From a bacterium (GTDB lineage: Bacteria > UBA8248), in NCBI GenBank assembly GCA_030922375.1, contig JAVEPB010000071.1:1-54348 (forward strand): 54,348 nt of DNA, written 5' to 3'. Shown here in pieces: positions 7,701 through 15,593 of the stretch (position 1 is its first letter; every line of letters starts with the position of its first letter). The position numbers were made by a program, and so were the translations under genes. Under the pieces are notes generated by a model that saw only the letters and a program-made list of their open reading frames with translations, was not told the origin of the DNA and ran no database searches.

Positions 7701-9962
7701 CTAGCGTCCGCTCCCCCCGTTTTTCTTTTCGCGGATCGTGCGGAACACCCGCTCGGGGGTGATGGGAAGCTCGTAGACGATACCGCCGATGGCGTCGTTG
7801 ATGGCGAGGGCCACCGCCGCGGGCGCGTTGTTGCAGGGAGGCTCGCCGACCCCCCGCGCGCCGTAGGGGCCCGCACCCTCGCCGCCCTCGAGGACGATGT
7901 TCTTGAAATCGCCCACGTCCTCGGAGGTGGGGATCAGATATTCGTGAAAACTCTGCGAGCGACAATCGCCCTCGGTCATCGTCATTTCCTCGTGAAGGGT
8001 GTAGCCGATGCCCATCACCGCGCCGCCCTCGAACTGGCCCTCGACGCTCGTGGGGTTCAGGGCGATTCCTATCTCGTGCGCGGCGACGTGTTTTAGGAGG
8101 TTGACCTCGCCGGTGTCGATGTCCACCTCGACCTCGGAGGCGTGGACGCCGAAGGTGTAGTCCGCCCAGCCGCCCATGCCGCCCATGTAGCGCTCGGGGT
8201 TTTCGTAATCGTGGCCGGGCATGTTGTAGCCGTGGGTGCAGTGAAGCGACTCGCCCATTTTCTTGGCTTCGCCCGCCGCCTGGCCCACCGGGACGCGGCG
8301 GTCCGGGGCGGAGGAGACCCAGGCCTCGCCCCCGCCGAGGCGGATGTCGCTCTCCGAGGCTTCGAGGAGCGTTGCCGCGCCCTTGATCAGGGATTTCCTG
8401 ATCTCATCGGCGGCGAGTTTCAGGGCGTTTCCCGCCATCAGGGTTTGTCGGCTGCCGGCGGTGATGCCCGAGAGCGGCGTCGACGCCGAATCGGAGAGCC
8501 GGGTCGAGACCTGATCGAGCCTGAGGCCGAGGGATTCGGCGGCGAGGGTCTGGAGGGTGGCGCCCTGGCCCGCGCCGATGTCGGGGGCGCTCACCCGGAC
8601 GACGGCGCTGCCGTCGGGCTCCATGTGCACGGCCGCCTCGGCCGAGTCCATCGGGCGGCCGTAGCCGGTGATGTTGGCCGCGACCCCCTGGCCGATTCGC
8701 TTGCCGGGAGCGGGTTTGGCCGGCTCCCCGAGCGCCTTGATGGCACCGTCGAGGCATTCCTCGAGGCCCGGCCCGTATTCGATTTTCTGGCCCGTGACGA
8801 GCTGTCCGCCTTTCTGGAGGAAATTCCGGCGTCTGAGCTCGAAGGGGTCCATCCCCAGCGCCTCGGCGACGAGGTTCATCTGGTTTTCGTAGGCGAAGCA
8901 GAGCTGGTTCGAGCCCACCCCGCGCATGGCGTTGGTGATGGGGTTGTTGGTGAGGTAGCCGTGGCACCTGATTTCGGCGTTGGGCACCTCATAGGGGCCA
9001 GTGGCGATGCACATGCTGCCGAGGAGAAAAAGGTTCGATTTATAGGGATACGCCCCCGCGTCGCCGACAACATCGGCCTCTACGGCGAGGATTTTCCCCT
9101 CCTTCGAGGCGGCGGTTCGGTAGTGCATCACGAAGGGATGTTTTTTCGAGGTGGAGCGGAAGCCTTCCTCGCGGCCCATAACCATGTGCGCGGGCCGCCT
9201 GGTCAGGTGGGTCATCAGCGCCAGATAGGGCTCGACGGTGAGCATCCCCTTCGCCCCGAATCCGCCGCCGACGTAGGTGCCCAGGTGGCGGACCCGGCTC
9301 TGCGGGATGCCCAGCATCATCGCCATCGCGCGGTAGTACTCGATCAGCTGGGTCCCGACCCGTATGGTGAGGACGCCGTCCTCCTCGAGCCAGGAGGTCC
9401 CCGAGGCGGGCTCGAGGAAGGCGTGTTCGGCGAGCTGGGTCTCGTAGGTGCGCTCGATGATGACGTCGGCCTCCGCGAAAGCGGCCTTGGGGTCTCCGCG
9501 CACCACCTCGAAATCGCAGACCCGGCGCTCCACCGCGCTTTTCTCGCCGTGGCGGGTGGTCCACACCCCCTCCCGGGCCTCGATCTCGAGCTTGATGGCC
9601 GCGATGCCCGCCTCGAGGGCGTCTCGCGTCTCGGCGCCCACGACGGCGAGCGCGTCGCCGGTGAACTCGATCACGTCCTCGACGAGGACGGGCTGTCCCT
9701 CATGGGTGGCCGTGTTCGAGCCGAATCGGAAATTCTTTCCGGGGATGTCCTTGGCGGTGAGGACGGCCGCGACGCCCGGAATCCGCTCGGCGGCGGCGGT
9801 GTCGATGCGCTTGAGGCGGCCGTGGGGAACCGGGGTGAAGAGGACCCCGCAGTGAAGCGCTCCGTCGGGGAGATGGTCCTCCCCGTAGGGCATCGAGCCG
9901 TCCGATTTCGGGATGGCGTCATAGCGGATATTCGATTTTCCGACCACATCGTAGCTGGGCAT
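7701..9962 (-). CDS. Xanthine dehydrogenase/aldehyde oxidase family, molybdenum-binding large subunit
   Basis: This is a 753-residue protein with the two-domain layout of molybdenum hydroxylase large subunits (XdhA/CoxL/Aox type). The N-terminal a/b-hammerhead domain includes IPGVAAVLTAKDIPG. The molybdopterin-cytosine-dinucleotide binding domain includes TYVGGGFGAKG, NAMRGVGSNQ and the C-terminal ARGVGEPP, whose glutamate is the catalytic base in this family. The enzyme hydroxylates an N-heterocycle, aldehyde or other carbon; the substrate cannot be read from sequence. The usual FAD and 2Fe-2S subunit genes are not adjacent on either side, so it must pair with subunits encoded elsewhere or act in an unusual complex. 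Its start lies about 200 bp from the divergent UGSC selenoprotein gene. Some members of this superfamily carry labile selenium, but nothing here proves that. Confidence 0.92.
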   Translation of the reverse strand: MPSYDVVGKSNIRYDAIPKSDGSMPYGEDHLPDGALHCGVLFTPVPHGRLKRIDTAAAERIPGVAAVLTAKDIPGKNFRFGSNTATHEGQPVLVEDVIEFTGDALAVVGAETRDALEAGIAAIKLEIEAREGVWTTRHGEKSAVERRVCDFEVVRGDPKAAFAEADVIIERTYETQLAEHAFLEPASGTSWLEEDGVLTIRVGTQLIEYYRAMAMMLGIPQSRVRHLGTYVGGGFGAKGMLTVEPYLALMTHLTRRPAHMVMGREEGFRSTSKKHPFVMHYRTAASKEGKILAVEADVVGDAGAYPYKSNLFLLGSMCIATGPYEVPNAEIRCHGYLTNNPITNAMRGVGSNQLCFAYENQMNLVAEALGMDPFELRRRNFLQKGGQLVTGQKIEYGPGLEECLDGAIKALGEPAKPAPGKRIGQGVAANITGYGRPMDSAEAAVHMEPDGSAVVRVSAPDIGAGQGATLQTLAAESLGLRLDQVSTRLSDSASTPLSGITAGSRQTLMAGNALKLAADEIRKSLIKGAATLLEASESDIRLGGGEAWVSSAPDRRVPVGQAAGEAKKMGESLHCTHGYNMPGHDYENPERYMGGMGGWADYTFGVHASEVEVDIDTGEVNLLKHVAAHEIGIALNPTSVEGQFEGGAVMGIGYTLHEEMTMTEGDCRSQSFHEYLIPTSEDVGDFKNIVLEGGEGAGPYGARGVGEPPCNNAPAAVALAINDAIGGIVYELPITPERVFRTIREKKNGGSGR

Positions 9963-10099
9963 GGTATCGCTCCATGGATTCGGTGTTTGAAATGAGTGGG
10001 TCCGGCGGGGGGCGGTCGGCCTCGCCCGCGAGAGGGGATTTTCGCAGAAAATGCCCCACGCGAAAAGGGGATATTTTCGGACGATTTCTTCCTTGTCCG

Positions 10100-10128
10100 T
10101 GGACAGCCCCTTCGCCCGGGAATATGAT
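10100..10128 (+). promoter_or_regulatory. Sigma-70-type promoter for the UGSC selenoprotein gene
   Basis: A -35 box TGGACA (10100-10105, 5/6) and a -10 box TATGAT (10123-10128, 5/6) are separated by exactly 17 bp. Transcription would start near 10135, giving a leader of about 35 nt ahead of the ATG at 10170. Confidence 0.6.
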
Positions 10129-10169
10129 AGGCGCCTATTCTTTGAACGATGCCGAAAAGGAGACATGCC

Positions 10170-10700
10170 ATGGCGGTGAAGATGGATTTTGTCGATCCCA
10201 CGGCGGGGAGCGTGAGCAAGGCGGTGGCTCTCGCCGCCCGTTCCCCGGATCTGGGCGGGAAAGTGGTCGGTATTCTCGACAACACCAAGGAGCAGGCCGA
10301 CATCATCCTCGAGACGTTGGGGGAGGCGCTGCGCGAGAAATACGGCGTCAAGGAAGTGGTCATGCGCCGCAAGGAGCACTACTCGAAGCCGGCTCCGGAC
10401 GAGATGATCGAGGAGATGGCCGACCAGTGCGATGTGGTGATATGCGCCCTCGGGGGCTGAGGCTCCTGCACGTTGTGCAGTGTGCACGACACGGTCGAGT
10501 TCGAGAAACGCGGGGTCCCCTCCACCACGGTGATCACCGAGGCCTTCAGGACGGCGGCGGACTTTCAGTTCAAGGGCAAGGGGATGGAAGGCCATCCCTA
10601 CGTCAAACTTCCGCATCCGGTCAGCAATCTGAGCCCCGATGAAATGAAATCGGTGACGCTCGGATTCGTGGACGAGGTGGCCGGACAACTCAAAAGCTGA
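10170..10700 (+). CDS. UGSC family selenoprotein (in-frame UGA = selenocysteine 97)
   Basis: This is a 176-residue protein encoded through an in-frame TGA at 10458-10460. ATG 10170 is preceded by AAGGAGA at a 6-nt spacing. Before the TGA the frame reads CDVVICALGG; after it, GSCTLCSVHD, then about 75 further family-like residues to the TGA stop at 10698. Together these form the UGSC motif (Sec97-Gly-Ser-Cys100) that names a family known from marine metagenome selenoprotein surveys, where Cys homologs have CGSC. Sec97/Cys100, with Cys103 nearby, is a plausible redox pair. The N-terminus (VVGILDN) looks like a Rossmann-type strand-turn. A hairpin starts 11 nt after the UGA. Molecular function is unknown. 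The enoyl-CoA hydratase gene follows by 36 bp, probably in the same transcript. Reading this as two short genes would be an error. Confidence 0.93.
10472..10490 (+). promoter_or_regulatory. Candidate SECIS hairpin of the UGSC gene
   Basis: Eight base pairs (GUUGUGCA with UGCACGAC, one G-U) enclose a GUG loop. The loop starts 19 nt after the UGA and begins with G. That matches what I recall of the bacterial SECIS consensus: a short apical loop with G in its first two positions, 16-37 nt past the UGA. An alternative hairpin CUGCAC-GUU-GUGCAG (10466-10480) is mutually exclusive with it and sits closer to the UGA than usual. Confidence 0.65.
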
Positions 10701-10736
10701 ACGAGGCGCAGGGGCGGATATTTCGAGGAGGGTTGC

Positions 10737-11519
10737 GTGCGCGAATTCACGGAGATCAAATACGCGAATGACGAGGGCATCGCCCGGGTGACGATCGGCC
10801 GCCCGGAGCGCCTTAACGCCCTCGGCATGAATCTCGCCGAGGAGTTCACCGAGCTCGGCGCCGCGCTCGCCGGAGAAAAGGAAGTGCGCGTCGTCCTTCT
10901 GACCGGCGAAGGACGCGCCTTCAGCACGGGCCGCGACCTCAAGGAAAGCACCACTCACACGAAAGAAGACGCCGACCGGTATCAACTCCTCGGCATGGAG
11001 GCCGTCACCCGGTGGGAGAATCTTCCCATGCCCACCATCGCAGCGATCAACGGCCACACCTTCGGCTGGGGGATGGAGATCTCTCTCGCCTGCGATATTC
11101 GCCTCGCCGCCGCCGATGCGACCCTTTGTTTTCCCGAAACCGCGCTCGGCGTATTTCCCGGCGCGGGAGGGACGGTCCGCCTGCCCCGGGCGATCCCCGT
11201 CGGCCTTGCCAAGGAGCTGATCTATACGGCGCGCCGTTTCGACGGCGAGGAGGCCGAGCGCATCGGATTCGTAAACCGGGCCTATCCCGCTGGCCAGTTG
11301 ATGGAGGAAGCCCTGGCCCTGGCCCGCGCCATCGCGGCCAACGGCCCGCTCGGCGTGCGCGGGGCGAAGAAGGTCATCGAGCAGACCAGCCGGATGCCGA
11401 TGAGCCAGGCCATCGAATTCTCGAACGCCGTTCGGATGCCGCTGAATTTCACAAAGGATTTCGCCGAGGCGCTCGCCGCGTTCAAGGAAAAGCGCAAGCC
11501 CGAGTTCCGGGGCGAGTAG
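10737..11519 (+). CDS. Enoyl-CoA hydratase/isomerase family protein
   Basis: This is a 260-residue crotonase-fold protein, starting at GTG 10737 behind GAGGAGGG. The CoA and oxyanion-hole region reads AFSTGRDLKE, then AAINGHTFGWGMEISLACDI. Both glutamates used by hydratases are present: one in GWGMEIS and one in FPETALGVFPGAGGT. Hydration of a 2-enoyl-CoA is therefore plausible, although other crotonases share these residues. It is cytosolic. It lies 36 bp after the selenoprotein gene and 54 bp before a CBS-like gene, so it may be co-transcribed with both. The substrate is unknown; beta-oxidation or catabolism of a carboxylic acid would fit the neighbourhood. Confidence 0.92.
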   Translation: MREFTEIKYANDEGIARVTIGRPERLNALGMNLAEEFTELGAALAGEKEVRVVLLTGEGRAFSTGRDLKESTTHTKEDADRYQLLGMEAVTRWENLPMPTIAAINGHTFGWGMEISLACDIRLAAADATLCFPETALGVFPGAGGTVRLPRAIPVGLAKELIYTARRFDGEEAERIGFVNRAYPAGQLMEEALALARAIAANGPLGVRGAKKVIEQTSRMPMSQAIEFSNAVRMPLNFTKDFAEALAAFKEKRKPEFRGE

Positions 11520-11573
11520 GCCACCCCCCCCACCCGGCAAAGAGATTTCCCCGCCGGATAAATAGAGACATCC

Positions 11574-11957
11574 ATGAAAGTGCGCGAGTGTTTTTTGCAG
11601 GCGGTGTCGATCGTCGCTCCGGAGGATGACGCGCGCGCGGCCTGGGTCGCGATGAACCGGATGAACGCGCCCTGGGCGGCGGTGTGCGCCGGGGGCGGAC
11701 GGTTGCTCGGGCTTCTTCGCGGAGAGGAAATCTCGGAACGCATTCGGGCGCCGGAAACTTTTTTGACGGCGGGTGAGCTGGCGGAAGCGGATCGATCGGC
11801 GGCGCGGGCGGTTCGCGTCTCGCCCGACGCCGATCTCGGTGAGGCAGTCCTCCGGATGGAATTGGCGGGCGGGGACGCCGCGCTGGTCGAGTCCGAGGGC
11901 AGGCCGCCCGGTGTCCTGGAGCTCGAGCGGGCGAGAGCCGCGATTAGCTCAGGCTAG
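11574..11957 (+). CDS. Small CBS-domain-like protein
   Basis: This is a 127-residue protein that reads as two degenerate CBS repeats. Each has an initial strand (VSIVAPEDDARAAWVAM; then VRVSPDADLGEAVLRM) followed by a loop and a short beta stretch (WAAVCAGGGRLLGLLRGEEI; then AALVESEGRPPGVLELER). CBS pairs usually bind adenosine nucleotides and regulate a partner. There is no attached catalytic domain. The ATG at 11574 has no strong ribosome site, so a different start is possible. It follows the enoyl-CoA hydratase by 54 bp. The fold assignment is by visual pattern only. Confidence 0.6.
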   Translation: MKVRECFLQAVSIVAPEDDARAAWVAMNRMNAPWAAVCAGGGRLLGLLRGEEISERIRAPETFLTAGELAEADRSAARAVRVSPDADLGEAVLRMELAGGDAALVESEGRPPGVLELERARAAISSG

Positions 11958-12008
11958 CGCCCGGAAATTCCGATCACCCCCCACTCCCTAAAAAATCACA
12001 ATTTGTGC

Positions 12009-12037
12009 TTGTATTGTACTGCCAATAACGTTACAAT
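12009..12037 (+). promoter_or_regulatory. Possible promoter and self-operator of the alkyltransferase gene
   Basis: A -10 box TACAAT (12032-12037, 5/6) lies 17 bp after a weak -35 TTGTAT (12009-12014). The predicted start falls on the ATG at 12044, suggesting a leaderless mRNA. The -10 is one arm of an inverted repeat, ATTGTA (12013-12018) and TACAAT (12032-12037), a layout that could bind the ribbon-helix-helix domain encoded just downstream. This whole stretch is AT-rich compared with its surroundings. Confidence 0.35.
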
Positions 12038-12043
12038 TTAAAA

Positions 12044-12772
12044 ATGAATATTAAGCGAAAATTAAATCTGGGGCGCCCTCTCAACATTCGCGTGTCTCCC
12101 GATCTTCTCGGTGCGTTGCGGCGGGCGGCGGAGCTGGCCCAGCTTCCGGTTTCGAGCTGGATGCGGGACCGGCTGGGCCGGGCGGCGAGAAGGGAAATAC
12201 GCGCCGCCGAAATGATTGGCGGCGGCCTCGAGGAGGCAAACCCGAAAAAGGAGGAAAGCGCCATGAAATATTCAGCACCCTCCGGTCCGGTGGTTGAGAA
12301 GTGGATCGCCAGAGTCCGGAAAGAGATAGAGGTCGGCGACTCGGGAGAGGAGATTTCGGCGGTGCGGATGCTCCGGGGGGGAGGCGGGGCGAAGCACGAT
12401 GAGAGCGCTCTCGGCGGGGCGGGTGAGATATCGCGCCGGGCCCTCAAGGAGATCGACGAATATCTCGGCGGCGGCCGAAAAACCTTCGATCTGGCGGTGG
12501 ACCTCTCGGCGCTCACCCCCTTCAGCCGCGATGTCCTCCGCGCGACGGAGCGGATCCCCTACGGAGAGACGCGCTCCTACAAATGGGTGGCGGCCGAGGC
12601 CGGGCGGCCCCGCGCGGTCCGCGCCGTGGGCGGAGCGCTTCACCGGAATCCGGTGCCGCTCCTGATACCCTGACACCGCGTCATCGCCAGCTCGGGCGAG
12701 CTGGGAGGATTCGGATCGGGGGTGGCGCTCAAGGCGGCCCTCATCGAGCACGAGGCCGGAAGCGCCCGCTAG
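12044..12772 (+). CDS. ogt: Selenocysteine-containing methylated-DNA--protein methyltransferase with N-terminal RHH-like domain
   Basis: This is a 242-residue protein read through an in-frame TGA at 12671-12673. The family active-site motif is PCHRV; here the frame reads RNPVPLLIP, TGA, HRVIASSGELGGFGSG, so the alkyl-accepting cysteine is replaced by selenocysteine (residue 210). Upstream markers of the family are intact: FDLAVDLSALTPFSRDVL, ERIPYGETRSY and RAVGGALHRNP. The frame continues to the usual final helix and TAG at 12770. A hairpin with a G-starting loop follows the UGA. Residues about 10-50 look like a ribbon-helix-helix DNA-binding domain (PLNIRVSPDLL, then VSSWMRDRL). An internal ATG at 12263 with a strong AAGGAGG would give a stand-alone 169-residue enzyme with Sec137, so two products are possible. 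The role is direct repair of O6-alkylguanine in DNA. Confidence 0.88.
12687..12704 (+). promoter_or_regulatory. Candidate SECIS hairpin of the alkyltransferase gene
   Basis: A perfect 7-bp stem (CCAGCUC with GAGCUGG) encloses a GGGC loop. The stem starts 13 nt and the loop 20 nt after the UGA, almost the same geometry as the UGSC hairpin (11 and 19 nt). The loop begins with G, as bacterial SECIS elements require. Confidence 0.7.
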
Positions 12773-12842
12773 ACCCTGAGGCGGCGGGTCATTACCATGA
12801 AGTTTAAAGATTTGTTCGCGGTTGGAAGCCGGAGGATGGGTC

Positions 12843-13418
12843 ATGTCTGATTCCATGGAGCGGTTTATCGGCGAGGTCCGAGAGGTCGTCCGCGCTGGGG
12901 GTACGGAAGAAGAGGTGACCGCCAAGGTGGCCGAGCGCCTGAAAGGGGTGCTGGGCGATCCCGGTCTGCTCACGGTCGATCAGCTGTTGGTGAAGGCGGG
13001 CGGTTTTACGCTGAACCGAATTCACGTCGAGCCCGGCGATAGCTTCAGCATCGGCGCGGGCATCTGGGACGTGGGCCAGTGCACCCCGGTCCACGATCAC
13101 GGGACCTGGGGGGTGATCGGAATTTTTCAGGGGTCCGAAAAGGAGGAAAGTTTTCACCGCGAAGGCCCCCGGGCGATGGAGGGCCGGGTGCGAATCACCC
13201 CCTCGGGCTCTCGCCTCGCCACCGCGGGCGATGTCTTTATCTGTTGCACGACGGATCAGGATGTCCACCGAGTCAGCTGCGCCTCCGGGGAGCCCGTCGT
13301 CGGCATCCACGTCTACGGCGGCGACCTCGCCAAAATACCCCGCCTCAGGTACGACCCCGAAACCGGCGAGGTCACCCCGTTTAAAACAGGCTGGGACTAC
13401 GCGAAGGTCTCGGGGTGA
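12843..13418 (+). CDS. Cysteine dioxygenase-like cupin
   Basis: This is a 191-residue protein; ATG 12843 is chosen over an upstream ATG because GGAGGA sits about 8 nt before it. The cupin core has the HDH iron-binding pair in CTPVHDHGTWGVIGIF and the third histidine in DVHRVSC, as in cysteine or 3-mercaptopropionate dioxygenases, which oxidise a thiol to a sulfinate with Fe(II) and O2. The N-terminal 60 residues are helical, as in bacterial CDO. Which thiol is used cannot be read from sequence. The gene lies 70 bp after the seleno-alkyltransferase and before a repeat element and terminator. Thiol chemistry fits the redox theme of neighbouring genes. Confidence 0.8.
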   Translation: MSDSMERFIGEVREVVRAGGTEEEVTAKVAERLKGVLGDPGLLTVDQLLVKAGGFTLNRIHVEPGDSFSIGAGIWDVGQCTPVHDHGTWGVIGIFQGSEKEESFHREGPRAMEGRVRITPSGSRLATAGDVFICCTTDQDVHRVSCASGEPVVGIHVYGGDLAKIPRLRYDPETGEVTPFKTGWDYAKVSG

Positions 13419-13444
13419 GTTCGCAGGTACGCATTTCGGAAAAA

Positions 13445-13544
13445 GCAGGTTCTTCACTTCGGGCCTTTAGCCCTCCGCTCGGAATGACAGGAACAAAAGA
13501 CAAAGTTGTCATTCTGTGCGAGCGAAGAGAGCGAAGAATCTGCT
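13445..13544. repeat. Palindromic intergenic repeat (REP/MITE-like)
   Basis: The outer arms GCAGGTTCTTC and GAAGAATCTGC, and the inner arms GAATGACA and TGTCATTC, are inverted about a central AAAAGACAAAG. The segment GTCATTCTGTGCGAGCGAAG resembles a short dispersed repeat that I recall from the intergenic regions of several uncultured bacterial genomes. No coding content is seen here; it lies in the 252-bp gap between the dioxygenase and peroxiredoxin genes. Confidence 0.6.
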
Positions 13545-13580
13545 TGTGCGGTTAGGTTTTGATTCTTGGCCGACACAACA

Positions 13581-13625
13581 AAAACCCGGCGGCTCCCACA
13601 TCGGAAGACGCCGGGGTTTTTTGTT
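13581..13625. terminator. Bidirectional terminator between convergent genes
   Basis: AAAACCCGGCG pairs with CGCCGGGGTTTT around a 17-nt loop, with T-rich tracts on both strands. It separates the rightward dioxygenase from the leftward peroxiredoxin gene. Confidence 0.85.
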
Positions 13626-13670
13626 TTGGAATGAAAAAGCGCTGCGGTCGAGGACGTTTTTTACCGATGT

Positions 13671-14327
<657 letters not shown>

Positions 14328-14549
14328 GGTCGTCTCCCTCCATAAAACCGGTTATTCCGAAGTGTTTCCGCTTGCGGAAACCCCGAACCCCCCCCGGAAT
14401 ATTCATTATTTTTTACTTGAAAAATGGTTTATCACCCGAAGGGCTCAAAGTCTAGAATTTTTTTGTTTAATCCTGACTAGTTTCGGAGGTAAAGAACCTA
14501 AATTATCCGTGCCGGACCCGGCCGGTTATTGACGCAAACCAGGCGGGGC

Positions 14550-15584
14550 TCAGGACACCTCGCCGGTTTTGGCGGATTCCATGAACATGGCCGATGCCCC
14601 GCCCAGGAGAAGGACCGGAACGGTTCCCGCCAGGTGGAGCAGGGTGGCGTAGGCCAAGGCGTGAGCCGGATCGATGCCGTAGATTCCGGTGAGCATCTGG
14701 CTGACGAAGAAATGGGTGGTCCCGGTGCCGCCCGGCGAAGGGAGAGAAAAGGAAATGGCGACCACGATGGTGACCGCGCAAATGTCGAGGACCGTCAGCG
14801 ATGCGATCCGGGTCGATGGAAACGCGAAGATAATCGTCCAGTTGGCGGCGATGTAGAGGAGCCAGATTCCGGCCGTCAGGGCGATCATCGCCGGCGCGTT
14901 TTTTCGGACAAAAACCCCCCCCAGCCCCAGAGAGAAACTCTCCCCCCAGCCGGATATTATTTCCGCTTGCGAGGGCCTGAAACGATGGAGAATTTTTCCG
15001 ATCCACCCCGAGGTCCTGTCCGGATTGCGGCCAATCGCCCACATGACGGCGAATCCCCCCATGGCGAGGTTCCCGGCGAAAAACATCCCCCGCCCGACGC
15101 CCGGGAAAACGCCTTCGAGTTGATGCTGATAGAGCGAGAGGGTCGCGACGAAAAGAACGCAGAGCGAAACCACATCGATCAGGCGCTCGGCCAGGACCGA
15201 ACTCAGGCCCGCCACCAGCGAGGTGCTGGCGATTCTCCTGAGAAATATGGCGCGGGCCACCTCGCCGCCCCGGGGTATCGCCAGGTTCACCGCGTATCCC
15301 ACCCCGGTGGCCATGACGGCGTAGCGCTTTTTGAGTTCGGGCTGGGAGGAGGTCAGCATGATCTTCCACCGCCAGCCGCGCAGCACGATAGACAGAACCA
15401 CAATCGCAGCCGCCGCCGCCAACGGAAGGAGACTCACCTCCCTCAGCGTATCGATGAAGCTGTCCAGCGGCATTTTCCGGAAAGCCAGCCAGAGAAACAC
15501 GGCCATGAGCGCCAGCCCGGCGAGAAGCTTCCAGGAAAATAAACCGCCGTTTTTTTCGTTTTCGTGGTTTTGTTTTTGATTCAA
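14550..15584 (-). CDS. Lysylphosphatidylglycerol synthase TM region/UPF0104 flippase-like membrane protein
   Basis: This is a 344-residue integral membrane protein with about eight hydrophobic segments, starting after a hydrophilic, Asn/Glu-rich N-terminus (residues 1-15). Family marks are the RGWRWKIML segment after the second helix, AIPRGGEVARA, and SLPSPGGTGTTHFF near residue 285; PGG-G is typical of the LPG_synthase_TM/AglD family. These proteins probably move lipid-linked or cell-envelope molecules, but most are uncharacterised. There is no catalytic aminoacyl-transfer domain. The gene ends a leftward run (SDR, TfoX, SDR, DinB-like, this) and lies only 9 bp after the DinB-like gene, so they are probably co-transcribed. 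Confidence 0.85.
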   Translation of the reverse strand: MNQKQNHENEKNGGLFSWKLLAGLALMAVFLWLAFRKMPLDSFIDTLREVSLLPLAAAAAIVVLSIVLRGWRWKIMLTSSQPELKKRYAVMATGVGYAVNLAIPRGGEVARAIFLRRIASTSLVAGLSSVLAERLIDVVSLCVLFVATLSLYQHQLEGVFPGVGRGMFFAGNLAMGGFAVMWAIGRNPDRTSGWIGKILHRFRPSQAEIISGWGESFSLGLGGVFVRKNAPAMIALTAGIWLLYIAANWTIIFAFPSTRIASLTVLDICAVTIVVAISFSLPSPGGTGTTHFFVSQMLTGIYGIDPAHALAYATLLHLAGTVPVLLLGGASAMFMESAKTGEVS

Positions 15585-15593
15585 CGCGGTTGC

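Noticed and set aside
10149-10460. UGSC region as two separate small genes (10149-10460 and 10473-10700)
   Set aside because: The second has no ribosome site of its own and the joined frame matches a known selenoprotein family.
12044-12673. Alkyltransferase gene read as a pseudogene truncated at TGA
   Set aside because: The TGA is at the catalytic Cys codon, downstream motifs are perfectly kept in the same frame, and a SECIS-like hairpin follows, so Sec readthrough is far more likely than decay.
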